Shown here in pieces: positions 1 to 8,512 of a stretch of DNA of 21,231 nucleotides. A program made the position numbers and the translations under genes. The stretch is from Bacillota bacterium (GTDB taxonomy: Bacteria > Bacillota > Clostridia > DSM-8532): the NCBI GenBank assembly GCA_023440865.1, contig JAEXRM010000116.1, positions 1 to 21,231 on the forward strand, written 5' to 3'. Under the pieces are notes generated by a model that had not been told where the DNA came from, did not search any database, and was given only the letters and a program-made list of their open reading frames with translations. The number at the start of each line of letters is the position of its first letter. The stretch's first letter is position 1.

Positions 1-181
1 GGTCTGTATCAGCCGTGATGGCACGTTTCCCCGCGACGATTTCTCCGATCCGTTGTGCCGGCACACCGATTTCCTTTGAAATGCGGTACTTTGTGAGCCC
101 AAGCGGAAGCAGAAACTCTTCGTTCAACAACTCGCCGGGTGTGATGGGCGCGATGAGGTTGGTGTCCGTTATCTTGTTCAT
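1..181 (-). CDS. higA: HigA-type antitoxin, XRE-family HTH protein (partial, runs off the window)
   Basis: The reading frame opens with ATG at 181-179 and stays open to base 1, so about 60 residues are visible and the C-terminus is missing. It starts MNKITDTNLIAPITPGELL, and the 'ITPGELLNEEFL' opening followed by 'LTKYRISKEIGVPAQRIGEI' is characteristic of HigA antitoxins. That second stretch is the helix-turn-helix (roughly residues 30-52). HigA proteins neutralise HigB and bind DNA to repress the operon. The gene lies 76 bp downstream of higB on the same strand, in the toxin-first order typical of higBA. Full-length relatives are about 95-105 residues, so roughly a third is out of view. I see no disruption in the visible part. 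Family assignment is confident; partner specificity is inferred from adjacency. Confidence 0.88.
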   Translation of the reverse strand, partial: MNKITDTNLIAPITPGELLNEEFLLPLGLTKYRISKEIGVPAQRIGEIVAGKRAITADTD

Positions 182-257
182 GACTTCCCCTTTCCATCCT
201 CTAGATGCGCAGCATATAGAGGTCTTGCTGGTGCTTACATGATGTTGCATATGGCCT

Positions 258-536
258 TCAATGATAATCACAGATCTCCACATCCATCGGACCTTGCTCC
301 GTCCATGAAAAACAGATTCGGTACTGGTCGTTGATACGGATGGAATGTTGCCCTTCCCTGTCCCCTTTCAGCTGTTCCAGTCGATTGCCAGGTGGTACGC
401 GAAGATCATCCAATCTTTCAGCAACATCAAGTTGCGACAGTTTCCGAAGTGCAATGCGTTCAAACTGCGCAAATCTCGACACACGCTCCAGCCGGGCAAG
501 TTTTTCTGTGTCTTTGTCAGCAAACGACTGAATCAT
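258..536 (-). CDS. higB: HigB-type toxin, RelE/ParE superfamily mRNA interferase
   Basis: This 92-residue protein begins MIQSFADKDTEKLAR and ends in 'QYRICFSW...VEICDYH'. Its length and the motifs 'GNRLEQLKGDREGQHSIRIN' and 'YRICF' fit the HigB branch of the RelE fold, whose members cut mRNA on the ribosome. An in-frame upstream Met at 578 exists, but the 14-residue extension would be encoded by the promoter itself (-35 at 566-571, -10 at 543-548). I therefore place the start at 536. The predicted transcription start coincides with this ATG, so the mRNA may be leaderless. The toxin precedes higA by 76 bp, giving the classic higB-higA order, with HigA expected to repress through the palindrome at 554-586. 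The region is visibly AT-richer than its neighbours, consistent with horizontal acquisition. Family identity is confident; activity is inferred. Confidence 0.9.
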   Translation of the reverse strand: MIQSFADKDTEKLARLERVSRFAQFERIALRKLSQLDVAERLDDLRVPPGNRLEQLKGDREGQHSIRINDQYRICFSWTEQGPMDVEICDYH

Positions 537-542
537 AACCCT

Positions 543-571
543 ATAATAACGTACCGCGGTAATAACGTCAA
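543..571 (-). promoter_or_regulatory. higBA promoter
   Basis: Reading the minus strand, TTGACG (566-571, 5/6 to the -35 consensus) is followed by a 17-nt spacer and TATTAT (543-548, 5/6 to the -10 consensus). Only six bases, AGGGTT, separate the -10 box from the higB ATG at 536, so the expected +1 falls on or next to the A of the start codon. This is one of the most consensus-like sigma-70/SigA promoters in the window. Confidence 0.75.
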
Positions 572-586
572 GCGTCATTACCGCGG
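554..586. promoter_or_regulatory. Palindromic operator overlapping the higBA promoter
   Basis: Perfect 10-bp inverted arms, CCGCGGTAAT (554-563) and ATTACCGCGG (577-586), are separated by 13 bp. The -35 hexamer sits between the arms, and the promoter-proximal arm fills the -35/-10 spacer. This is the placement expected for an autoregulatory HigA or HigBA site. Binding is inferred from position and symmetry only. Confidence 0.7.
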
Positions 587-728
587 CACAGAGATCTTTC
601 GATCTATATGAGCACGAATTGCACCACAGGTTGATGGTTGCTGTGTTTCGATATGATTCCTGGCGCCCCTTGCTATCTCGATGATTCGATCCGATATCTG
701 TTGCCCTGTATTGTATCCATGATCAAGC
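587..728. other. Intergenic stretch between guaA and the higBA promoter; nothing recognised
   Basis: This 142-bp stretch lies between the higBA operator and the guaA stop codon. It is AT-richer than guaA (hand count 26/60 G+C for 601-660). I see no convincing gene, tRNA or GC-rich hairpin followed by a T-tract, so no guaA terminator could be identified here. Confidence 0.4.
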
Positions 729-2264
<1,536 letters not shown>

Positions 2265-2272
2265 CGTGATGT

Positions 2273-2278
2273 CCACCT
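2273..2278 (-). promoter_or_regulatory. Shine-Dalgarno that decides the guaA start
   Basis: AGGTGG on the minus strand, 8 nt before the GTG at 2264. It overlaps the alternative GTG at 2276, which argues for the shorter protein. Confidence 0.7.
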
Positions 2279-2331
2279 TTCATTGCATTGGCGTCGTGAT
2301 CCGGGACGGGATTCGGTGTGGATTCCTACCC

Positions 2332-2360
2332 ATTATAGTGGATTGGCGGGTAAATGAAAA
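2332..2360 (-). promoter_or_regulatory. guaA promoter
   Basis: On the minus strand a perfect TATAAT (2332-2337) is preceded, after 17 nt, by TTTTCA (2355-2360, 4/6 to the -35 consensus). Transcription would begin near 2325, leaving a leader of about 60 nt. It lies just downstream of the tRNA terminator, so guaA needs its own promoter. Confidence 0.65.
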
Positions 2361-2376
2361 TGACGGCATGATTCAC

Positions 2377-2414
2377 GGAAACGAAAACGGAGACTGTCTT
2401 TTCAGACAGTCTCC
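2377..2414 (-). terminator. Rho-independent terminator of the tRNA-Val unit
   Basis: On the minus strand a perfect 10-bp stem GGAGACTGTC/GACAGTCTCC (2389-2414) with a 6-nt loop is followed by the T-rich tail GTTTTCGTTTCC. It begins 6 bp after the tRNA CCA end and precedes the guaA promoter. Confidence 0.88.
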
Positions 2415-2419
2415 GGCGT

Positions 2420-2496
2420 TGGTGGGCGATAATGGGCTCGAACCATCGACCCCTACCATGTCAAGGTAGTACTCTAACCAACTGAGCTAATCGCCC
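2420..2496 (-). tRNA. tRNA-Val (anticodon GAC), CCA encoded
   Basis: A complete cloverleaf can be drawn on the minus strand. The acceptor stem is GGGCGAT/ATCGCCC, the D-arm is GCTC...GAGT, and the anticodon stem is CTACC/GGTAG with loop TTGACAT (anticodon GAC, reading GUC and GUU). The T-arm contains TTCGAGC, the discriminator is A, and a genomically encoded CCA occupies 2420-2422. Length is 77 nt with CCA. It stands alone, with a TATAAT box 14 bp upstream and a strong terminator downstream. Confidence 0.95.
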
Positions 2497-2509
2497 TCGA
2501 ACGAATGTG

Positions 2510-2539
2510 ATTATAGCATGCCCGCAATCGGGCGCGCAA
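2510..2539 (-). promoter_or_regulatory. tRNA-Val promoter
   Basis: A perfect TATAAT (2510-2515) lies 14 bp before the mature tRNA 5' end. The best -35 match is TTGCGC (2534-2539) at an 18-nt spacing, which is weak. The -10 box and position make promoter function likely; the -35 assignment is uncertain. Confidence 0.55.
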
Positions 2540-2625
2540 GCCTGTTTTCCGTTTTTTTTGCGCCTTTGGGCAAATTCGTCCGAAAACCGTTGTGGCTGTA
2601 GGATCGACTCGAATCGCCGGTTTTT

Positions 2626-4149
2626 TCATTGCAGCGGTGACAGGTAGACCTCGCCGATGTCGTACAGGCCATCCTCCTCCGGTGTGAAGGAAATGCCATC
2701 ATCGATCGAGATCAGCTCGTAGCCGTCCAGCCAGATGATGACGCCATGGCTGCTGCCGGAAGGGAATTCCGGTTCCGTCTCGAACCACCCGTCCCCATCG
2801 GTCTCTCCGGACGCGGCGACCTGCGTGTCATCCTGGTTGTCGAGCCAGGCATCGACGGAAACACCCGGATGGAGCAGCAGCACCAGCGCCCCCTTCAGGG
2901 GCTTTCCGGTATCGGCATCCACCACGGTGCCGGCAACAGCCACCTGATTGCCCGTCTGGCCTGCCGATGGCGACGTCGTTCCTCCTCCACCCATGCTGCC
3001 GGGACCACCCGACCCGCCACCGTCCGCATACGCCCACCCGCCATCTTCAGAGACGCGCCGTGCCTTGTCGATGATCGTCTCCGCCCGGTTCACGGGACGC
3101 AGGAAGAACATCTGGTCGTTGTCCTCCCCGCCGATTTTTGCCGTCGGCACACCGACCATGAGACCGGCATCGTCGATTGCGGTACCGCCGCTGTTGCCGT
3201 GGTTGACGAGCGCGTCGGTCTTGATCCAGTCCGTGAGGCCATCCTGGTCCTCGTCAATGAAGCCGGACACCTTGCCGGAGGTGTAGGTGATGGTTTCACC
3301 CCCGACACCGGGAAAACCGAGCACATGGATGTCCTCGCCCAGCCGCAGCGCATCCGGATCCCCGATTGTCGCGGGAACCAGGGACGGCATGGCCTTGAGC
3401 GGCGTTCCATCCAAAGACGCTGTCAACCGGATGACCGCCAGGTCGAGTTCCCGGTCCTCGGCCATGACCCGGGCCAGATACTGCGGCTGGGAATAGGCGC
3501 GCACGTCGTCCGTCAGGGCGATGCCCACATAGCCATCGCGGTTGAACAGTCCGTTCTCGTCGGACACGCAGTGCGCATTGGTCAGGATGAACCCGTCACG
3601 GTCGAGGATGGTGCCCGACCCGGTGCCGACGATGCTGTATTCGTTGTCGATGATGTAGACCTTCACGGTGGATCGGCTCAGGTCCTGGATATCCACGCCG
3701 GAAGCACCGTGCGTGTCCGTACCCGGTCCGGCCGTGCCGGAACCGCTTGCGGCTCCCGTTGCGGCACCGCCCGACGAGGCTCGGGCCGGAATCGTCGCAA
3801 GGCCCGGCTCGCTGTCCTCGGAACGGTTTCCTGATCCGTCGACGGCCACCACCGTATAGGTGTAGGATGCGCCCGCGGCAACCCCGCGATCGGTGAACTC
3901 CGTGCGGTCGACAATGGCGATGCGCTTGCCATCGCGGTAGACATGATAGGACGCAATGCCCGTGTCGTCATACGATCCGGACCATGTCAGCCGGACCGCC
4001 TCGGAAGAGGTGCCGCCGACGGACAGCAGCGGGCTCGATGGCGCCGTGGTGTCCACCTCGGCCCCACAGGATGACAACAGGAGTGCCAGTCCGAGCACGC
4101 ATGCAGCCAGCCTGACTGCCCGACCCGTCAGAATGCCGATTCGCCTCAT
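2626..4149 (-). CDS. Secreted lipoprotein: FN3 + trypsin/HtrA-like serine protease + carboxypeptidase-regulatory-like domain
   Basis: This 507-residue protein has a lipoprotein signal peptide with lipobox LSSC (Cys28), so it should be anchored to the outer face of the membrane. A fibronectin type III domain follows (about 37-118), then a Gly/Ser/Ala-rich linker (125-150). A trypsin-fold protease domain (about 155-365) carries His193 in TNAHC, Asp236 in ELDLAVIRL and Ser320 in HGNSGG. A second Gly-rich linker (377-400) leads to a 'AGTVVDADTGKPLKGALVLL' beta-sandwich of the carboxypeptidase-regulatory type. The acidic DEDQDG segment at 299-304 resembles a calcium loop. There is no PDZ domain, unlike HtrA. 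Its ATG overlaps the upstream stop codon by 4 bp (ATGA), implying translational coupling to the PrsW-like gene. No clear terminator follows. Substrate is unknown; the pilus or the PrsW-like partner are guesses. Confidence 0.85.
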   Translation of the reverse strand: MRRIGILTGRAVRLAACVLGLALLLSSCGAEVDTTAPSSPLLSVGGTSSEAVRLTWSGSYDDTGIASYHVYRDGKRIAIVDRTEFTDRGVAAGASYTYTVVAVDGSGNRSEDSEPGLATIPARASSGGAATGAASGSGTAGPGTDTHGASGVDIQDLSRSTVKVYIIDNEYSIVGTGSGTILDRDGFILTNAHCVSDENGLFNRDGYVGIALTDDVRAYSQPQYLARVMAEDRELDLAVIRLTASLDGTPLKAMPSLVPATIGDPDALRLGEDIHVLGFPGVGGETITYTSGKVSGFIDEDQDGLTDWIKTDALVNHGNSGGTAIDDAGLMVGVPTAKIGGEDNDQMFFLRPVNRAETIIDKARRVSEDGGWAYADGGGSGGPGSMGGGGTTSPSAGQTGNQVAVAGTVVDADTGKPLKGALVLLLHPGVSVDAWLDNQDDTQVAASGETDGDGWFETEPEFPSGSSHGVIIWLDGYELISIDDGISFTPEEDGLYDIGEVYLSPLQ

Positions 4150-5690
4150 GGCTGCCCGCCCCCTTCCGTAGCGGATGCCGTATACCGGATGGATGCAACC
4201 ATGCGGTCCATCAGCCGCTCATCCGAAGCACCATCGGCCTTGCGGCCAAACATCGTGATGAGGAACACGTCGTTTCCGTCCTGCCACAGGACCTCGCGGC
4301 ATGTCCGCAGCACGGGATCGGCCGCACCGGTGCCGACACCGTTGATTCCCGCATCCAGGCGCAGCGATGTCACCACCGCCATCCATACCCCGTCCCGATA
4401 CAAGAAATCGGTCCGTTTTGGCTGCCACCAGGCATATTCGCGGGCCGCCCGCATCGTCCACCAGGCTGCCAGGCGGTGCACCTGCGCCTCGCCGGCCGCT
4501 GTTCCCAAAGTGGAAACCGCCTTCATGGCATCGGCCGGCGTCTTCACGGCGTCCGCGCTGCCGGAGGGAACCTTTGTGCCCGCCCCGATGGCCACGGTCT
4601 CCGCAAGCACGCCTTTCCGAATTTCGAAGCGGACCTCGCCGGACCGGTATCCATCACCAAACTGATCTCCCATCACATACAGGTCCTCATCCCCCCTGCG
4701 CACCTGCCAATCGGCCGGTGTGGAGATGACGACGCCGGAAGCAGGCTGACTGGGCACAAGGCGCTCCTGCCACCCCTGGAGCAGCAGGGCTGAAGCGACT
4801 GACACGGCAAGGATGCACCACAGCAGCAGGGTCTCCTTGCGGCCGGCGGTTCCGCCGAGACGGATCGCGACTGCCGTACCGTGACGCCGCAGCAGCAGCA
4901 GCAGCACCAGGACGATGGCGACGGCACCGATCACCGAGGGAATGAGTGCCACAAGGGGGCGAACCTGAAACCCCCTGCGGACCATGGCGGACGGCAGTAT
5001 CTGGAACACGGCGCCGATGACGGCCAGCACCAGACAGCGCGCGGCGGTTCCCGCCGCCCCCACCCGGTCGAATGCGGCAAGGCCGATCCAGAAACCGCCC
5101 AATCCGCCAAGGCTTGCCAGCACGATCGCATTCACGACCATGCGGGGCGCGGCGGCCGACAGGAGCGCATCGCCCGCCGACAGGGCCCAGGCGAGGTTCA
5201 GCGCGACGGCGAATCCCAGACCGATGGCCGAGCCGTAGAGGATGCCATCGGTCTTCTCATCGAACGTGGGACGACTGAAAACGCCCGTCATCAGGACGAG
5301 CAGCAGCAGGGACACGCGCATGCCGTTCACGGCGAGGATGCCGAAAGCGTCCCCGGCCGACTGCGGCAGCCCCGAAGCACCGTCCCATTCCGGAAACAGC
5401 CCCCGGAGCGGCGCGCATACGGCCAGCTGAACCAATGCGCCCAAAACGGCCATCTTGAGGATGTCCTCCTTCGGTTCGGGAGAACGCCTGTCGAGCCGAT
5501 GGAACAGCACCAGCCACAGAACCGGGGGAAGCAGCGCCACAAGGCCGACGAGGCCATACCGGGCGACCGGATTGGCCATGAAGCCCGGTATGCCCTCCAG
5601 CAAGGTGGCCAACACCGAGAAAAGCACCAGGCCCGCCACAAGGGCGATGTTGGCGGTCCACAGGGATGGATTGCGCCGCATATCCTGCAT
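4146..5690 (-). CDS. PrsW-like multipass membrane protein, apparently without the protease residues, with C-terminal soluble domain
   Basis: This 514-residue protein has about nine hydrophobic segments (near 13-33, 43-63, 79-93, 118-137, 150-170, 184-205, 217-234, 246-267, 286-305), then a soluble domain (about 318-505) of unknown function. The segment 'FDEKTDGILYGSAIGLGFA' (143-161) is typical of the PrsW/PF13367 family, membrane proteases that cleave anti-sigma factors. From my knowledge of that family, a Glu-Glu pair is expected before this segment, Glu-Asn after it, and a His in a later helix. Here residues 117-140 contain no Glu, Leu-Asn (164-165) replaces Glu-Asn, and Asn187 sits where His is expected. 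It may be a pseudoprotease, or I may have misaligned it. The start is supported by GGAGG (5699-5703), 8 nt upstream. It overlaps the lipoprotein protease gene by 4 bp. Confidence 0.65.
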   Translation of the reverse strand: MQDMRRNPSLWTANIALVAGLVLFSVLATLLEGIPGFMANPVARYGLVGLVALLPPVLWLVLFHRLDRRSPEPKEDILKMAVLGALVQLAVCAPLRGLFPEWDGASGLPQSAGDAFGILAVNGMRVSLLLLVLMTGVFSRPTFDEKTDGILYGSAIGLGFAVALNLAWALSAGDALLSAAAPRMVVNAIVLASLGGLGGFWIGLAAFDRVGAAGTAARCLVLAVIGAVFQILPSAMVRRGFQVRPLVALIPSVIGAVAIVLVLLLLLRRHGTAVAIRLGGTAGRKETLLLWCILAVSVASALLLQGWQERLVPSQPASGVVISTPADWQVRRGDEDLYVMGDQFGDGYRSGEVRFEIRKGVLAETVAIGAGTKVPSGSADAVKTPADAMKAVSTLGTAAGEAQVHRLAAWWTMRAAREYAWWQPKRTDFLYRDGVWMAVVTSLRLDAGINGVGTGAADPVLRTCREVLWQDGNDVFLITMFGRKADGASDERLMDRMVASIRYTASATEGGGQP

Positions 5691-5747
5691 GCGTCATACC
5701 TCCGTCGCGGAATCGAACATGAATGCGGACGCGGATCCTCGCGCCGC

Positions 5748-7436
5748 TCAGAAAGGCAGGGTCACTTCCATGATGAGCAGGGTGATGTCATCTGTCGGAT
5801 TCTCCTGGCCGGCAAAGGCGCGGACGTCCTGCAGGATCACCTCGCGCAGCACCTCCGCGCCGAGACGGGCGCCCTCGCGCAGTACGGCGTGAAGCCGTTC
5901 CTGGGTGTAAATCTCGCCGGCGGGCGAGCGGGCCTCGATGAGTCCGTCCGTGTACATCACGAGCTTGTCGCCCGGAAAAAGCAGGATTTGGCGGTTCTGG
6001 AACTGCGGCTTGACCAGGTCGAACATGCGGCAGATGGCCATGCCTTCGGCTTCGAGCTCGAGCAGGTTGCCGTCGGGCCGGATGCGGACGGGTGTCGTGT
6101 TCAGCCCGCCATTGGCGAAGGACAGGATGCCCGTCTCCATGTTGTAGACGGCATAGAAAAGCACCATGTACAGCTCGTCGCGGAAATTCGCCTGATTGAA
6201 GCTCTCGTACAGGTGCTTGAGGACGAAGGAAGGCAGAATGACGCCGGCGCCACGCGATTCCTCCAGCAGCGACTGCACGCTTTGAAAGGCGAATACCGTC
6301 AGCATGGCCGCGGACACGCCATGACCGGCGACGTCGCCCACGCAGAGTGCGAAGCGGTTCGCATCGATCTTGAAGACATCGTAGAAGTCGCCGCTGAGCT
6401 GCTCCGCCGGCACATAACCGGCCGTGAACCGGACGGTCTCTCCCTGCGGCAGCGCGGCAGGCAGCATCGAGCGCTGCACGTCGCGCGCCATCTCGACATC
6501 CGCGAGGAGCCGCGCATTGGCGCGCGTCAGCTCGGCCGTCCTGTCCTCGACCTGGCGGTCGAGTTCGTTCACATACTTGTTCAGTGACTCCTTCGATTCG
6601 GAAAGCAGCTGGTAGGGTCTGCGGATGCCCGTGACGAAAAACACCTCGAACAGCAGCAATTGCCCGAAGAAGCGCAGCAGGTGCGCGAGTCCGTCGCCAT
6701 ACAGGGAATGAGGCGGCACGCTGACCGAAAGGACCTCGCAGCCAAGCAGCAGCGCAAGGGCGGCGGTCATGGCCATCAGCTGCCGGTCGCCAAGAACGGC
6801 GAAATGGCGGAATGACAGCACCAGCGTGATGAACAGCAGCGCGATGGTCAGATACTGGATCACCTCGACCTGAACGGCCATGGTTCCATCCGGCATTTGC
6901 CAGATGATCCCGAACGGGTTCCAGACGAGAAGCCAGACCAGGCCGCCGAGGAAGGCCAGCATCGCGGCGAGCCACGCCCACCAGCGGACATGCAGCTGCC
7001 GGTTTTCGGCAACCAGGACCGTCACCAGAAGCCCGATGGAGCCGATGAGTCGCGAAACGATCTGGAACACGGCACTGCGTACCGCAATCTCCTCCGGAAA
7101 GGGGAACAGCAGGTAACCGGAATAGGAGATCAGGTGCAGCGCGTCGAACAGGCCGGTGGCGCAGAACGTGTAGCCGGCGGCCAGCAGCTTCGTGTTCGGC
7201 AGGAACGGGTAGGAAAAGAAGGCGATCAGGAAGATGCTCATGCAGACAAGGATGGAGGAGAACTCCGCCACGAAATGGATGGTGTTGGACATCAGGCTGA
7301 AGGAATCGGCCAGTGTGTACCGTTCATGAAGCAAGCCGGCAAAGACGGCTGTGCCTGCAAGCAAAACGGTTAGCAAAAGCAGACTCCAACCAAGGGTGTC
7401 GAACTTCAGTCTTTTTCCGGCTCCCTTGATCAGCAT
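5748..7436 (-). CDS. MASE3 membrane sensor fused to SpoIIE/RsbU-type serine phosphatase
   Basis: The predicted role is a sensor-controlled PP2C-like phosphatase that dephosphorylates a partner such as an anti-anti-sigma protein. From the ATG at 7436 it has 562 residues. The N-terminal half is a multipass domain (about 15-270) with the 'ATGLFDALHLISYSGY' pattern of MASE3 sensors. A coiled-coil-like linker follows (about 280-325, 'NELDRQVEDRTAELTRANAR'), then a SpoIIE domain with metal-binding Asp350 in SGDFYDV, GDVAGHG (367-373), Asp497 in MYTDGL and Asp549-Asp550. All key acidic residues are present, so it should be active. I prefer the ATG because GGAGG (7441-7445) lies just upstream; a GTG at 7478 would add 14 residues. 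No STAS, anti-sigma or sigma gene is in the window, so its target is unknown. It ends 57 bp before the PrsW-like gene. Confidence 0.88.
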   Translation of the reverse strand: MLIKGAGKRLKFDTLGWSLLLLTVLLAGTAVFAGLLHERYTLADSFSLMSNTIHFVAEFSSILVCMSIFLIAFFSYPFLPNTKLLAAGYTFCATGLFDALHLISYSGYLLFPFPEEIAVRSAVFQIVSRLIGSIGLLVTVLVAENRQLHVRWWAWLAAMLAFLGGLVWLLVWNPFGIIWQMPDGTMAVQVEVIQYLTIALLFITLVLSFRHFAVLGDRQLMAMTAALALLLGCEVLSVSVPPHSLYGDGLAHLLRFFGQLLLFEVFFVTGIRRPYQLLSESKESLNKYVNELDRQVEDRTAELTRANARLLADVEMARDVQRSMLPAALPQGETVRFTAGYVPAEQLSGDFYDVFKIDANRFALCVGDVAGHGVSAAMLTVFAFQSVQSLLEESRGAGVILPSFVLKHLYESFNQANFRDELYMVLFYAVYNMETGILSFANGGLNTTPVRIRPDGNLLELEAEGMAICRMFDLVKPQFQNRQILLFPGDKLVMYTDGLIEARSPAGEIYTQERLHAVLREGARLGAEVLREVILQDVRAFAGQENPTDDITLLIMEVTLPF

Positions 7437-7532
7437 GCGCCCTCCCCCGCGATCAATCGACAAAACGGGATCGGACACATGATATCATAAAACAACGGGA
7501 GCCGCATTGATTTCTTGTGAACGCGGTTTCAG

Positions 7533-7553
7533 GCCCCGGGCGGGTTTCGGGGC
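7533..7553 (-). terminator. Weak hairpin after tadC (possible terminator)
   Basis: On the minus strand a 6-bp stem GCCCCG/CGGGGC with a 9-nt loop lies 23 bp after the tadC stop. No T-tract follows, so it may only slow or partially end transcription between the pilus genes and the phosphatase gene. Confidence 0.3.
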
Positions 7554-7575
7554 ATCCCACGTCCGGCCTCCCGGC

Positions 7576-8499
7576 TCACTGCTGCGAGGCGAACATGTGC
7601 ATCAGGTTGATGGCGGTCGGCCCGAGCAGCACGATGAAAATGGCGGGAAAGATGAAGACGACCATGGGGATGAGCATCTTGATCGGCGCCTTCATCGCTT
7701 TCTCCTGGATGCGCTGCCGGCGGTTGAGGCGGATCTGCTCGGACTGGATGCGCAGCACCCGGCCAAGGCTCACACCCAGCTGGTCCGCCTGGACGACGGC
7801 GCTGATGAAGCTGCGGAAATCCTGCACGCCGATACGGTCCGCCATCTGGTACATGGCATCCTTGCGCGATTTGCCGACCTTGATTTCCGAAAGCAGCACC
7901 TGGAATTCTTCCGAAAGCACCCCCGGCATCTTCTCGACCACCTTCGAGAGGGCGGCGTCAAACCCCAGCCCCGCCTCGACGCTGACCGTCAGCAGATCCA
8001 TGACATCCGGCATCGTCTTGAGGATGCTTTTTTGTCGATCCCGTATCTTGCCGTTGAGGATCATGTTCGGCAGAAGGAAGCCGATCGCGACAACGGCCGC
8101 CACGGCGAGCAGGGCCTTCGGAAGCTCCGCGCCGGCACGCAGCAGCAGCAGCACGAGCAGCAGGGGCAGCACGGTCGTGAAAACGGTCTGGATGCCGTAC
8201 CAGTTCTTCGCGCTCAGTCCGTAAGGTCTTCCTGCCATGACGATCTTTTTTTCGAGACCGGAAACCTTCTCCGCCGGCGCGAGCCGCATCAGGAAACGGC
8301 CGATGCCATCGAGCGCGGGCTTGATCACGCGATCCGTGAACGAGCGGCTGTACACCTCGTCGACATCCTGCACGCCCTCGTTGCGGATGTGCTCGAGCCT
8401 TGACTTCACGCTGTGCTGCACATCCACGCCGCGGTTGAGCAGCGTGTACAACAGGAAGGTGAAGGGAATCAGCAATGGGAGAACAATGATGGGCGACAT
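7576..8499 (-). CDS. tadC: Tad pilus inner-membrane platform protein TadC
   Basis: This 307-residue protein has an N-terminal membrane anchor, two adjacent hydrophobic segments (about 103-121 and 128-147), a T2SF cytoplasmic domain and a C-terminal hydrophobic hairpin (about 276-300). The T2SF stretch 'MPDVMDLLTVSVEAGLGFDAAL' and the following 'LSEEFQVLLSEIKVGKSRKDAM' are diagnostic of the TadC/GspF family. TadB and TadC are thought to form the membrane platform through which the TadA ATPase drives pilin assembly. The ATG at 8499 has GGAGG six bases upstream and lies 13 bp after the tadB stop, so the genes are in one operon. It is the last canonical tad gene in the cluster. Confidence 0.94.
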   Translation of the reverse strand: MSPIIVLPLLIPFTFLLYTLLNRGVDVQHSVKSRLEHIRNEGVQDVDEVYSRSFTDRVIKPALDGIGRFLMRLAPAEKVSGLEKKIVMAGRPYGLSAKNWYGIQTVFTTVLPLLLVLLLLRAGAELPKALLAVAAVVAIGFLLPNMILNGKIRDRQKSILKTMPDVMDLLTVSVEAGLGFDAALSKVVEKMPGVLSEEFQVLLSEIKVGKSRKDAMYQMADRIGVQDFRSFISAVVQADQLGVSLGRVLRIQSEQIRLNRRQRIQEKAMKAPIKMLIPMVVFIFPAIFIVLLGPTAINLMHMFASQQ

Positions 8500-8512
8500 C
8501 CGGCACCTCCGC

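Noticed and set aside
2265..2330. Possible guanine riboswitch upstream of guaA
   Set aside because: The leader is only about 60 nt and lacks the conserved purine-riboswitch loop sequences.
2266..2469. Small plus-strand ORF across the tRNA region
   Set aside because: Its 'NGLEPSTPTMSR' end is the usual translation of the antisense strand of a tRNA.
2583..2625. AAAACCG/CGGTTTT inverted repeat after the lipoprotein protease gene
   Set aside because: Arms of 7 bp are about 28 bp apart and no T-tract follows on the minus strand, so I did not call it a terminator.
4881..6587. 568-codon plus-strand open frame
   Set aside because: It spans the opposite strand of two real genes and their gap, with a Gln/His/Arg/Gly-rich translation typical of antisense reading in GC-rich DNA.
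7479..7488. 10-bp palindrome ATGATATCAT upstream of the phosphatase gene
   Set aside because: Short, single, and without a clear -35/-10 pair at proper spacing; too weak to call an operator.
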